Position numbers and translations under genes: made by a program. Source: Poecilobothrus nobilitatus (taxonomy: Eukaryota > Arthropoda > Insecta > Diptera > Dolichopodidae). Taken from it: a DNA stretch of 64,000 nucleotides. The first letter of the stretch is position 1. Each line of letters starts with the position of its first letter. The notes below the pieces were generated by a model. That model was not told the DNA's origin. It did no database searches and saw only the letters and a program-made list of their open reading frames with translations. This document shows positions 9,468-19,494 of the stretch, one piece after another. The DNA lies in the NCBI GenBank assembly GCA_947095535.1, contig OX352773.1, forward strand, positions 129,534,830 through 129,598,829, written 5' to 3'.

Positions 9468-10375
9468 TATTTATTTGATTGTTAATTTAAAATTTAATTT
9501 CAATTTATAATTATTATAATTTTTTTTTTGTTTTTTCTTTTATATTTTTTGTTTACTTTTAAAAGTATCTTGCATTATCGTTACTTTATTTTCATAATCA
9601 AATCTTACAATCAAACATTTATTTTTCGTTAGTTTTTGTTTTTTTTTTTTTTTTTATATATTTTTTTTTTATTTGTTATTTTTTTTGAATAATTCACTGT
9701 GCCTAAGGCAGCCTCACCTTAGGTATCGAAGAATAGGCTTGATCACAGTGAAAATATTAAAAATTTTAATTTTTTATACTTTTTATTTTATAATTTTTTT
9801 TTTTTTATTATCTTATATATTTATAATTTTCTTATATTTTTTTGTTTTCTCTTACTTTAATTTAATAGGAATTGATTTGGAAGGAAGTATAGGATAGTAA
9901 TAAAAATTTTGACTTACGTGAGCATGAGAAGAAAAATACTCATTGTATCTGTAGGCTCGTTGTTGTTCTAGGATCCAAATTAAAGAACTGAAGTTCACCA
10001 GTTGACCTTTTGATGTGTTTCCAATTTGCACTTTATATAATATACAGCTTAATCTTGTTGCTTCCAAATTATTCACGTTCACAAAAATTCTGGATTTCTA
10101 ATTTTTCACAATATTCCTTTGTGGTATTAAATTCCAGTTTTAATAAATTATTTAATAACAATATTCCTTTGTTATAAAAAATTTTCACAATTTTATTTTA
10201 ATTTTATTAAAATGTTTTTATTTAAATTAAAAATAGTTTAATGTTTTTTTTTTTTATTTTAATAATATATTTATTAAAATTAGTTCTTATTTTATTTTTT
10301 TTATTAGATATTTAATTTTAAGCGATATATATATTAACCGGAACACACTTTAATTAAAAGGATCACTGTTTTTGG
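9413..10375 (-). other. Errantivirus 5' leader, long and T-rich
   Basis: About 960 bp between the primer site and the gag ATG, with long homopolymer runs of T on the + strand (9430-9460, 9640-9670). It holds the env splice donor and a short complex stem-loop region at 9695-9750: CACTGTG pairs with CACAGTG, and CCTAAGG with CCTTAGG, the only GC-richer patch of the leader. A packaging or translation role is possible but unproven. Short ORFs here start at non-ATG codons and I leave them out. Confidence 0.7.
9912..9925 (-). promoter_or_regulatory. Env splice donor with start codon in leader
   Basis: On the - strand an ATG at 9925-9923 is followed five bases later by a strong donor, AC|GTAAGT (intron begins at 9917). 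The exon part after ATG leaves two bases to be completed by the acceptor exon, matching the phase of the candidate acceptors at 4457 and 4517. This explains how env, which lacks its own ATG, could be started. Confidence 0.6.
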
Positions 10376-10393
10376 ATCCTACCGACTGCGCCA
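10376..10393 (-). promoter_or_regulatory. Primer binding site for tRNA-Ser
   Basis: The + strand here reads ATCCTACCGACTGCGCCA, which is the 3' end of an insect tRNA-Ser including CCA; the element's RNA is complementary to it over 18 bases. The final A overlaps the first base of the 5' LTR, the usual arrangement in the 17.6/297 group. Confidence 0.9.
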
Positions 10394-10758
10394 CTTATAA
10401 GTTTCGTTTTTACATTAATAAAAAAAAACAAACTTTATTTTTAAATATTCTTTAATTTGACTTTACTGGTTACAGGTATGATAATAATAATTTTCAGAAT
10501 AAAATATTACAGGTATTTATAGTTAAAAAGATGCATTGTCAGCGAAACATATATTATGTTAAAGAAATTTGGATAATTAATATTTAAAGTTTCCCAATTG
10601 TTATTAACTAATTTAATTCTGCTGACATTGCGTCTGAACAAAAAGGTGAACAACATATGAAATTTAGTTTACATAAAAATAAATGTTAATTATACAATAT
10701 TAAGTTAAATTATATGTTAAGTTAAGTTATGGTTATATATTAGGATGATCATATAACT
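10393..10758 (-). repeat. 5' LTR of the errantivirus
   Basis: 366 bp, matching the 3' LTR at 2571-2936 base for base as far as I can read. It carries the promoter for the genomic RNA. It abuts the primer site at 10393 and the CGCA duplication at 10759. Confidence 0.95.
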
Positions 10759-10932
10759 CGCATCCTTCAAATTCATATAGAGATTAGACCCAGGTGCCTT
10801 TTGTAAAATATCCGTCACTGGCTCAGCTACAACCTGCGGTAGGGACAAGACAAGAAAGTTATATTTAGTTACATCATTGCTTATTCTATTTATGCTAAAT
10901 TTCACCTCTACTTGCAAGAACCAAATTGTCAC
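10759..10932 (-). pseudogene. Ty3-type gag fragment, 5' part
   Basis: The - strand encodes the N-terminal capsid region of the same Gag as 2269-2570: an IWFLQVEVKFSINRI block, then SLPQVVAEPVTDILQ and NLYMNLKDA. The order W-F-x-Q-V-E ... D-x-T-K-Y-x-x-L-V ... Y-x-x-L-K-x-A-L is typical of insect Ty3 gag. A 71-codon ORF covers it; the ATG at 10932 may not be the original start. The errantivirus sits inside codon GCG of this frame. Confidence 0.7.
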
Positions 10933-10940
10933 CGCATAAT

Positions 10941-11554
10941 AACATATTCAGACATAATGTAATTTTAATTCTATCGGATGATGCAATATTTTATAAGTTT
11001 AATAATTTAGAATGAATAATATTTTATTATAATTTTAATAATGTAGAATAAATATTGAAATAATTTATGTTTTATGTTGAATTTTATGTTGTAGCTATTG
11101 CAATAGTTAGCATATCTTTCTTTAAACACTAAAATCGAAAATTTATTATTTATTTAATTGACTTTAATGAAAATATCATCACGCGTAACAGGTAGTTAGC
11201 AACACTAAATATCTACTTCAAATACCAAATATGCCCCACTGAAAATTTAACTTAATTTCGGAAACCTAGTGAGCACCACTAAAAATTTAATTTAATTTAA
11301 GAAACCTTGTATTAACATATTGCAATAACTTTCAACTTTGTGGTTGCAGAAAAGAGCACAGAAAAGCAAAAATAATAAAAAAAAATCAATTCTCAAGCTA
11401 TACCTATGTCGTAATTAACAATATAATAAAAATAGAAAATAGTTTTATATGGCTCAGTTTTAATACACAAATTTGTAATTTGATGTTATTTTAATACAGG
11501 CATTTGATGCTCTGACCTATTTGCAACTATGTATGTTATTTTTTTTCTCCTGTT
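10941..11554. other. AT-rich spacer, nothing recognised
   Basis: About 610 bp of simple AT-rich DNA without a convincing ORF, repeat family or structure. Two imperfect short echoes (AAAATTTAACTTAATTTCGGAAACC near 11240 and 11285, differing at several sites) are the only internal repetition noted. Confidence 0.6.
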
Positions 11555-13255
11555 TTATTTCCTTCGGGACCATAGGTGTGATAGGGCTTCCACAAATTCT
11601 CTCCAAATTTCCCTATCTTGTGCTGGTCTTTTAATTTCAGGCGAAGAGTTTCTACTCTTTGTTATTTCAATTTGAACGCTTCTTCTCGAAATTGCTTTAG
11701 CTTCTCCCACGTTGCTTCTGCCTTGAGGGTTCCAGTCGAATGACTGACGTACCCATTGATGTTGTCGGGCCGATCCATTTCCATTTTCTTTTGCATATTT
11801 GCGTTTCAATCGGCTCTTGGCTGGATAGTACCTATAATTCCTGGTTGTTGTGTGATATCACCGTTTCTTCGTCGGTATATAACGCTTTGATGACCCCAAT
11901 TATTTTAGATGGAATTCTGGTTTTCTTAAGGCAGTCCAGATAGCACTTCGATTAATAGTGTCGAAGACTGTTTCGAAGTCGATGAATGTGATATAAAGTG
12001 GACTGTTCCATTCTGCCGACTGTTCCACAATTAATCTTAGTGTGTTTGTGTGTTCTGTACAGCCTCAGTGTTCCCGAAAACCTGCCTGTCCTCCTCTTAG
12101 ATTTTTATCTAATTTTTGATATATTCTGGAGTATAATATTAAGGCGTAATTTTTGTAAAGCTTATTTAGTATACTTATTCCCCTCCAATTTTGGCATTCT
12201 GTCAGATCGCCTTTCTTTGGTTTTAATTATTACTCTTTTTTTCTATTCGGATACGATTGATTCTTCCTCCAATATGTTTTGAATTATTGTTTATTGGCCT
12301 TAGAGTGTTAGCAGTAGTTATTTCTCCTGCTTTTAGCAATACAGCCAGTATGCCGTCAAATCCTTCAGCTGTGTTGTTTTTCAATTTTCTGATTGCATCT
12401 ATTATTTTCTTGGAAGATGGTGCTCTCTGATCTATGGATCTTCTCTTATATTTAGTACTTGTTCTTCTAATTGTGGAATATCGTGGGAGGGCGTATTGAA
12501 CTCTGCAAAGTGATTTTCCATCTGGTTAATTGATCTTGGGTTGATGTGAGTATTTTACCTTATTTTTTTCTTATTGGTTTTGCTTTATGAAAATTCTTTC
12601 TTTATAATATCTGTATATTTTTGTAGAGTGTTCGGCTTTTATTCTTGTTCAGTTCGAGTACTTTAATGGAATGAATTTATTTAATACAATAGTTAAAACA
12701 TGGTAATACAATAATGATACAATATGATACATACAATGATAATATTAAGATGTATAAAGTTATATAATATAAGACGTATGATGCAATGATAATTATATTA
12801 ATGTACAGTGATCAAGAACGAATAACAATTCATTTTCAATTTTAACAATTCTGTTCCCCGACATTTTTTCCGATATGGTTGAAGAATTTTCTCTTGTCTT
12901 TCTTCATCATTTCTTAATTTTCCTACATATTTCTGTATGAGTATTTTTCAAAGTTTCATTGTTGGATGTTAATAATTCTCTTCCGAAATACACTCTTTGC
13001 ATTCGGGGGTCTATTAATTTTAATTCCTAGAATTTCTATCCCTACTTGGCGGTATAGATCCTGGAATTCCTCCTGTGTTCGTACTTGCTCTGTGGTGATC
13101 CCTTATTGTAGACGGGCTACAAATTCTTGCTTAATATTGTTAGATTTTAACTTGTATGTGCAGAGATGTTTCTTCCTTTGGCTTTCCGGCTTCTTCTGCC
13201 TGCAAGTTTGATTTGTATATCTGCAGTTATAAGAATGTGGTCACTTTGTGTGGTC
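11555..13255 (-). mobile_element. LINE fragment (-), strongly decayed
   Basis: On the - strand several LINE ORF2 pieces lie in the right order. From 13255 down: end of the endonuclease (SDHILITADIQIKL) and linker with AHTS.KSNNIKQEF; at about 12430-12330 AIRKLKNNTAEGFDGI and LLKAG; at about 12060-11900 GCTEHTNTLRLIVEQ, then FIDFETVFDTINRSAIW; at 11810-11555 a C-terminal block with PAQDREIWREFVEAL. The stretch between the RT palm and the C-terminal block is missing (deletion near 11810), and stops and frameshifts are frequent. The DRxxWRxFVxAL ending is typical of RTE-like and related LINEs. It is clearly different from the LINE at the window start. Confidence 0.8.
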
Positions 13256-14480
13256 AATTAGTATCAAAATTGTACAATTTTTTTAAATTTAGTATTTAAA
13301 TTTACCGTTATATGAAAACCAAATTTTGCATGATTTTTCTACCCTCATAACTCCGGAACCCTTTCAAATAGGGACTTGCAATTTTGAGAGCAGAAAGAAC
13401 TCTTAGAATTAGTATAAGTTTGCTCAGAAATTTTTTTTGGACCACCCCCTGTTTATGAGGTATTAGGGCTCAAAAATTGAAAATTTTCTATTTTTAAACA
13501 TCTTTAACTTAGGCACCTGTACACATTTTTCTTCGGCAAGACAAAAAAATTAAAGGTCCAGTAATATATTTGTACGTGTGTTAATGGTTTCTTTTAATTG
13601 TATAGGATTCCTAAGTTACAGCCCCCCAAAATTTCAAAAAACCCCATTTTCAGATGTATATATCTCAGATTCTGTGTAGTAGTTTTACAATCTAAAACCA
13701 CTAGAAGACCAGAATTTTTGTTATCTCCATAAGACAATATCAAAATTATGCAATAGTTTGTAATTTACTATTTAAATTTACCGTTATGTTAAAACCAAAT
13801 TTTGCATGATATTTCTTTTTTCATAACTCCGGCACGTTTTGAGATAGGAACCTGAAATTTTGAGACAAGAAAGAACTTTTAGAATTAATATAAGTTTCCT
13901 CAGAAGAGTTATTAAACCCCCTCTTTAAGAGTTATTACTCCTCAAAAATTGAAAATTTGCTATTTTCAGGCACCTGTAACTTAGGCACCTGTAAACATTT
14001 TTCCTCGGCAAGACATGAAAATTAAAGGTTCAATAATATATTTTTACGTATGTTAACGAGTTTTTTTAATTATATAGGGTTCCGGACTTACAGCCCCTCA
14101 AAATTCCAGAAAAGTCAATTCTTCACATTTTTTATACCGTACGATAAATAATTTATACATATGTATAGTATAAATTATTAAACTTAGGCATTATACATTT
14201 GCCGCTTAGTATTAAATGGTACTATAGCATATTTGGAAAAGTTAGATAGATAATCGTTATTCGGAAGGTTAGAATCTGCTTTTGAAGAATGTATAAACAT
14301 ATAGTTTGAATATATGTACAACCCACAGTTCTAGAAATTATAAAATTTCACCCAAATTATTTTAAAATACTAAAAAATTAAAAAAATAATGTTATAAGCA
14401 GAGTGATAGGCATACTATCGGGTCGTACGGGTATCTAAGAGTTGACAAAGGCAACTGTATTCTTCCTCGTTTTTTTATAA
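13256..14480 (-). repeat. DINE-1/mini-me-like repeat with 476-bp internal dimer
   Basis: Related to 45274-46831 and to 49896-51176. Two diverged internal monomers start near 13262 and 13738 (TTTAAATTTACCG at 13295 and 13771, spacing 476). The right end, read on the - strand from 14480, has the family start: AGAATACAGTTG, TTTGTCAACTCTTAG, then ATACCCGTACG. The left end lacks the family's terminal hairpin and abuts the LINE. Non-coding. Confidence 0.75.
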
Positions 14481-16287
14481 AAATTGTATTGTCAAATTTA
14501 TGAATGTGTACCATACCATAGATATAATATTAATAGAGAGGCAACATAACAAAAAAATTTCAGCCACTCTTTAAGTAACAGCTGTTTTTGCATTATTTAG
14601 TTTCCCCAAAAAACGAAACTTTCGCGCTTTTTAAATTTTTTTATTTATACGATATAATTTAAATTTGTTGATTTCATTTATAATTTTCGAGATTTTTAAT
14701 TTCAGTAAAACATTAATTTCACTTTGATTTTCTAATATTGAATGCTGATGTTTGATTATTTAATATTGAATGATGTTTTAATATTGAATTCTGATTATTG
14801 ACAATGAACTCTTATTATAAATCATGAATTGTTCTTTGTAATGGCATTCTAAAATGAAATATGTATATGTATATATATACATATATTTTCTAGTTAAAAA
14901 AATTATAAATTAATTTATTTTCAAAACAATTATAACAAATAAATAACTTATAACCCTTATCAGATATTTTACCTTTCAGATATAATACCATTAGGTATTA
15001 TTTTATCTGTGATAATAGTACCTTTTTAATATTTTGTAATTTTTGTTTCATAAAATAAGGGAATGAACAATTTTCTGGAAGTTCTTTTAAATAAAGAAGT
15101 AATAATGTTTTTAATATAATACAATTTATTGGTGAACAATATTTTTATAAGTTGATAATATGGGATTGAATCTCATTTTGTCAAATCAAAATAATATGTC
15201 ACATAGCACTGAATACATAAAAATGGAGTATGAAGTTTTCTCTAACAATTTAGTTTAATATATAAATGGTTCATGTATCTGAATCAAAAAAAAAAAATGC
15301 TTAATTTCAAAATTAACAAAGCGTAAATTTCAATACTTACAACACAATAATATCGAATAATTTTTCTAAAATTTTCTAATCCAGTTTTGTTATCTTCTGG
15401 TTTAAATATAGCTAATATTAAATATTTCATCATTTGGTCTTATATTCGGTGGGAATTCGAATCTGTACTTTTCTTTTTATATTTTTATTATAAATATCTA
15501 TATTTTTTAATCCTGCTTCTTGTTCTGCTACTACTTCATACTACTTAATTAAAATCTAAATAAATACAAGTACTGTGGTCTGTGAATGTACATATTTGGT
15601 TTTAGAAGAAGCTGTTCTATATGCTTTTACGCATAAATTGTACAAAATCTAAACAGCTGTTTTAGCTTTAGAGTAAAAACATATGCTAATTTTATTGAAA
15701 TTGCTTGAATATGAAATTCATTAGAGTGAAGGAGAAGCTGCCAATCTATATTTTATTATATCTATGATGTGTACCCACACGTCTCTGAGTAAACGTTTTA
15801 TGTTTAAATAAAATCACATCGATACTTATATGCATTTGGTGGTTAAAAAAAATAGACACTGTTTATTTCTATAGGTACAAAAAATTAAATTCGTAAATCG
15901 TAATTTTGACTTAAAACACTCCACAAAAATTTTATGCGACCAAATTTACAAAATGTAAAAAATACCAACATATATGTGCATATGTATGTATTATATAAAG
16001 AGCTTCTGAAACTTTTCATTTACGTAATTATCTAAAACAAAATATAAAATTCCAATAAAAAAACAAAAATTGCAATTTATTGCAAATTGAATCTAGGAAC
16101 CTAATACTTTATATACTACTGACTTATATACAGTGGCAGATCGTGGTGTAAAATTTTGGGTGGGCAAACTTCAGTAGTACAGCTGTAATGAAAAAATAAT
16201 GTGTAGGTTTCCACTTCACCCTGAGGTACTACATCCAAAGGGTTAACTAGAATTAAGTGTCCAGTTTCCCCAAAGTTAAAAATCTTT
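14481..16287. other. AT-rich spacer, no gene seen
   Basis: About 1.8 kb with no ORF that resembles a protein and no repeat shared with other parts of the window that I could detect. It has microsatellite-like TATATG/ATACAT runs (14865-14890, 15970-15990) and repeats of the word AATATTGAAT (14740-14800). A CAGTGGCAGATC word at 16132 resembles hAT terminal sequences but has no partner. Confidence 0.55.
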
Positions 16288-16667
16288 AGTAGATATAATT
16301 TTTGGCATATCGCACAAATATAAAAATACCGACAACACAAAATGCAATCCGACACCTTCAGACAAAATCGAAATGCATAATTATGAAATAAAGTCGATGA
16401 ACGATCGAAGGTTAAACGATCCACATAAAATATTACTTTTTTAACAAAAGTGATATTTTATACGAATTAACATTTTTACTTTCGTCAGCAAATTTAGCAA
16501 TTCAGGTAATAAATTGAATGTTAATTAAAATTAAAAAGTTCAGTTAATAAAAGTTAACAGTAAAGATTAGTTCTATCTTTTAGTTTAATTAAAAGTTAAA
16601 TAAAGTTTTTTTTAAAATAAAAACAATTTCTTTTTTTTCAAATTAAGAAAAGAATTAAATCGTTTTT
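16288..16667 (+). repeat. 5' LTR of second errantivirus
   Basis: Clear identity with the 3' LTR starts only at 16315. The 27 bases before it, beginning with AGT at 16288, are in the right place but match poorly, so the U3 tip is diverged, replaced or truncated. It ends at the primer site at 16667. No target duplication could be found next to it. Confidence 0.75.
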
Positions 16668-16685
16668 GGCGTAGTCGGTAGGATC
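16667..16685 (+). promoter_or_regulatory. tRNA-Ser-like primer binding site
   Basis: TGGCGTAGTCGGTAGGATC directly follows the LTR. It is complementary to the same tRNA-Ser 3' end as the first element, with one mismatch (T for C in the sixth base). Confidence 0.85.
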
Positions 16686-16885
16686 CTTTTTTCAAAAGAA
16701 AAAGATCCAGTGATATCGAACGTAATATAATTTATAAATATTATATATAAAAAAAAAAAAAAACAAAAAGGATCAAAGAAACACAGCAAAATTCTAAAAT
16801 TAATTTTGTACAGAAACATACTGATTCAAAAATTTATAACAAACGCAACAAATTTTTCGATCAAAATCGAAACTTAAATTCCAAT

Positions 16886-17806
16886 ATGGCAACCATCGAG
16901 CAATTGACAAATCAAGTTGCTTTACTAACACAACAGTTAAATGAACAGAATAGCAGACTAAGGTAAGTTAATCGAACGGTGTTTGAGCTAACACCGGACC
17001 AAATAATTAGAAACTTCAATGAAATAACACCTTTTTCTGGTGAAAATTCCTATAAATTAAAATCATTTCTATGTGCGGTTGAAAATGTGGAAGCTCTTTG
17101 TGGGCAAAACAACGTCCAACTTAGGCGGTATTGTTTAAAAAAAGTTATAAACAGCAAAATTATTGGTAAAGCCAGCAATGTCGTCCTGGAAATTCCTGAA
17201 GGCAGCAGAAATTAGGACACTGTAGTCAACACACTTTCAGTAAGATTCAGACCAAAAAGGACAATACATTAGCTCCTGTTCCAAGCAAAGGAATATAAGG
17301 TATTTAATCTTAAAGATTTATTTAATAAATTAAGTAATATAAAATCAGAAACTAGTGAAATTTGTGATTTTGATAACAAAGAAAGTTTTACTTATGAATC
17401 TATAGATAAAGAATTAGTTCAAATTTTAAAATTAAAATTAGCCCCAATTATGCAAATACAAATTGATCAAAGTAAAACTTTATTCGAATTAGATAATATT
17501 TTTTGTCAATCAGAAATATATTTAAGTGATGAAGTGATTAAAAATGAATATAAATTAAATAAAAATAATAAGTTAGGAAAAATAAATCAATTTGTTGTTG
17601 AAAAAAATAAAAATGAAAACCCTAATTTTCAAAGAAAAAATTCTTCCTATAATAACAATAATTACCGTTCTAACCATTATTCACCAAACTCATTTAATAA
17701 TCCAAATTTGACAAGGTCAAAATTTTTTAATAACAATAATCAAAATAACAGAACGACTGGACAATTTAGAAGACAGAATATTCCCTCTCAAGAGTGGAAA
17801 ATATGA
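16886..17806 (+). pseudogene. Gag pseudogene of second errantivirus
   Basis: Starts at the ATG 16886 (MATIEQLTN). An in-frame TAA at 16964 breaks the frame, which then continues with VFELTPDQIIRNFNEI and PFSGENSYKLKSFL, a typical errantivirus Gag start. Another stop follows at 17213, and the frame changes before the C-terminal part (17282-17806). The C-terminal part is N-rich (NNNNYRSNHYSPNSFNN) like other errantivirus Gags and lacks a zinc knuckle. The base context AAGGTAAGT at the first stop also looks like a splice donor. Confidence 0.8.
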
Positions 17807-19494
17807 TACAATAATAGGCATTAATTTGTTAATTCCTTTCCAATCAAAAATAAAATATTTTCGACCGTATATTTACGTAAAAGAATTTGAAATAAGAACA
17901 GATCACCAAGCTTTAAAATGGTTACATACAAAATATTTAGGTAAGATACTGATAAGAGAATGATTAGATAAGAGACTGAAATCCAAGGTTGCAAAGATGG
18001 ATTTTATCTTTAGGGGAATATAACATAAAAATTGAATTTCTAAAAGGGAAAGAAAATAAAATCATTGAATTTCTCAGCAGGATAAATATGGACGAACATG
18101 AGATAAATATGTTGACCGAGACGTTCAATTCTTACGAAAGAAGAGAAACCATAAATTCACAAAATCCAGAAAACGCTTCTCAAAACAATGACAATAATTC
18201 TCTCCAACCGACAATTCATTCTCAGGAAGAACAAAATGACCACATCCCTATTTTAGAAACAATAGTAAACCGCTTTAAAACCCAAGTAATAATCACTTCT
18301 AATTTCACACAAGATTTTGATCAAATATTAGGAAATCGTAGAATCTATATTAATCCAGATTCAACTACAGCAAACTTAACCAATACTTTAAAAACTTATA
18401 TATCAGGAAACAAAGTTGCAATATATAGCCAAAAATCTGATCATGATTTTAACGTTTGCCAACAAACTTTAATTAAAGAATTTCCCAATATTAAATTCGT
18501 AAGATGTACTTACTTCGCTCAAGATATAAAAACTGAAGAAGAATTAATAAAAATAGTGTATATCCATCATAAAGAACAAAAACATCCTGGAATCGTTGCT
18601 CTTTATGAAAATTTAAAAACAAAAATATATAACCAACAACTTAAATTAATAATAAATAAAATTACAAACAATTGCGATATATGTTGTCAAGGGAAATATG
18701 ATCGCAACCAAATCAGATCCAAGTTTAAGAAATCTGAAATACCTACAAAAAAAAAAAACCAAATTGTACATGTAGATACCTTATACAAATAAAAATCAAA
18801 CATTCATAGTCTTTATTGATAAATTCACAAAATTTGCAACAGCTTATCCTTATAGCAGAAATCACGTAGAAATTATAGAAAAACTAAGAATATATTTCAT
18901 TCACAAAAAACCAAAGAAACTGATTGCGGATAACGAATTTAAATCTATTCATATAAAAGAATTCCTTAATAATGAAAATGTAGAATTGCACCTTGTTAAA
19001 TCCAATTCACATACTGGTAATTCAGATGTAGAATGACTTAATAATACAATCACTGAAAAGTTACGTATATTGAATGTAGAACAACCATGTCCAATAAGAG
19101 TTCAGCTTTTAGAAGCTATAAAATCCTATAATAATCAATATCACAGTACAATAAAAACAACTCCTTCAAATGTTGAAAATAACTTAATTTCAATAGAAAC
19201 AATATACAAGAATCTCATTAACTCCCAAAATAAAAGATTGACTAAACATAACAAAAACAGAGAAGACTACGAAGAAACTAGAAAACAAGGCTATATAAAA
19301 AATTATAAATCACTAAGACACAAAGAAGAACCCAAATACAGAAAACACAACTTATCAAATATACACTGTACTAATATAAAACGACCTCTTAAATTTTCAG
19401 ACAACCCCAGTAACGAAACTTCTTCTACTATTTCTGATGTTACTTCTGCTAGCACAACTGACATTCACTCAATTGCAAGTAGAGAAAATTGAAT
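17800..19494 (+). pseudogene. Pol remnant: end of protease joined to RNase H, then integrase
   Basis: After Gag, a piece of protease (DTIIGINLLIP, about 17815) runs straight into the end of RNase H (YFRPYIYVKEFEIRTDHQALKWL region, 17855-17935). About 500 codons covering the rest of protease, all of RT and most of RNase H are therefore deleted at about 17850. Integrase follows: HHCC finger (HHKEQKHPG ... CDICCQ, 18565-18700), first catalytic Asp in HVDTLY (18770), a frameshift just after it, second Asp in IADNEF (about 18925), and the catalytic Glu immediately followed by a stop (DVE, TGA at 19034). The C-terminal tail is open to 19492. Confidence 0.85.

Larger units (their letters stand above)
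2571..10758 (-). mobile_element. Errantivirus-like Ty3/gypsy endogenous retrovirus, apparently intact
   Basis: An 8,188-bp LTR retroelement on the - strand with every expected part: 5' LTR (10393-10758), tRNA-Ser primer site, leader, gag (9412-8051), pol (8087-4488, -1 frame), env (4457-2927), polypurine tract and 3' LTR (2571-2936). The LTRs are 366 bp each and I found no difference between them by eye, which implies a very recent insertion. LTR ends are AGTTAT...ATAAGT in the element's sense, and a 4-bp CGCA duplication flanks it. tRNA-Ser priming, AGT/ACT ends and an env of the furin-site type place it near the 17.6/297/ZAM part of the errantiviruses. I saw no stop inside the three main frames. 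Confidence 0.93.

Noticed and set aside
9852..10082. 76-codon leader ORF as a first env exon
   Set aside because: It starts at GTG, not ATG; the later ATG at 9925 is a better explanation.
11740..12282. + strand ORFs of 67 and 94 codons
   Set aside because: Opposite strand of the LINE fragment.
12966..13211. 81-codon + strand ORF
   Set aside because: Opposite strand of the LINE endonuclease and linker remnant.
16132..16150. CAGTGGCAGATC as a hAT terminal repeat
   Set aside because: No inverted partner or 8-bp duplication found.
16116..16424. 102-codon - strand ORF
   Set aside because: Covers the antisense of the LTR and unique flank; no family resemblance.
16315..16667. Tandem head-to-tail copies of the second errantivirus
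   Set aside because: The env-like bases at the left LTR are explained by the env frame running into the LTR, so no second element is needed.
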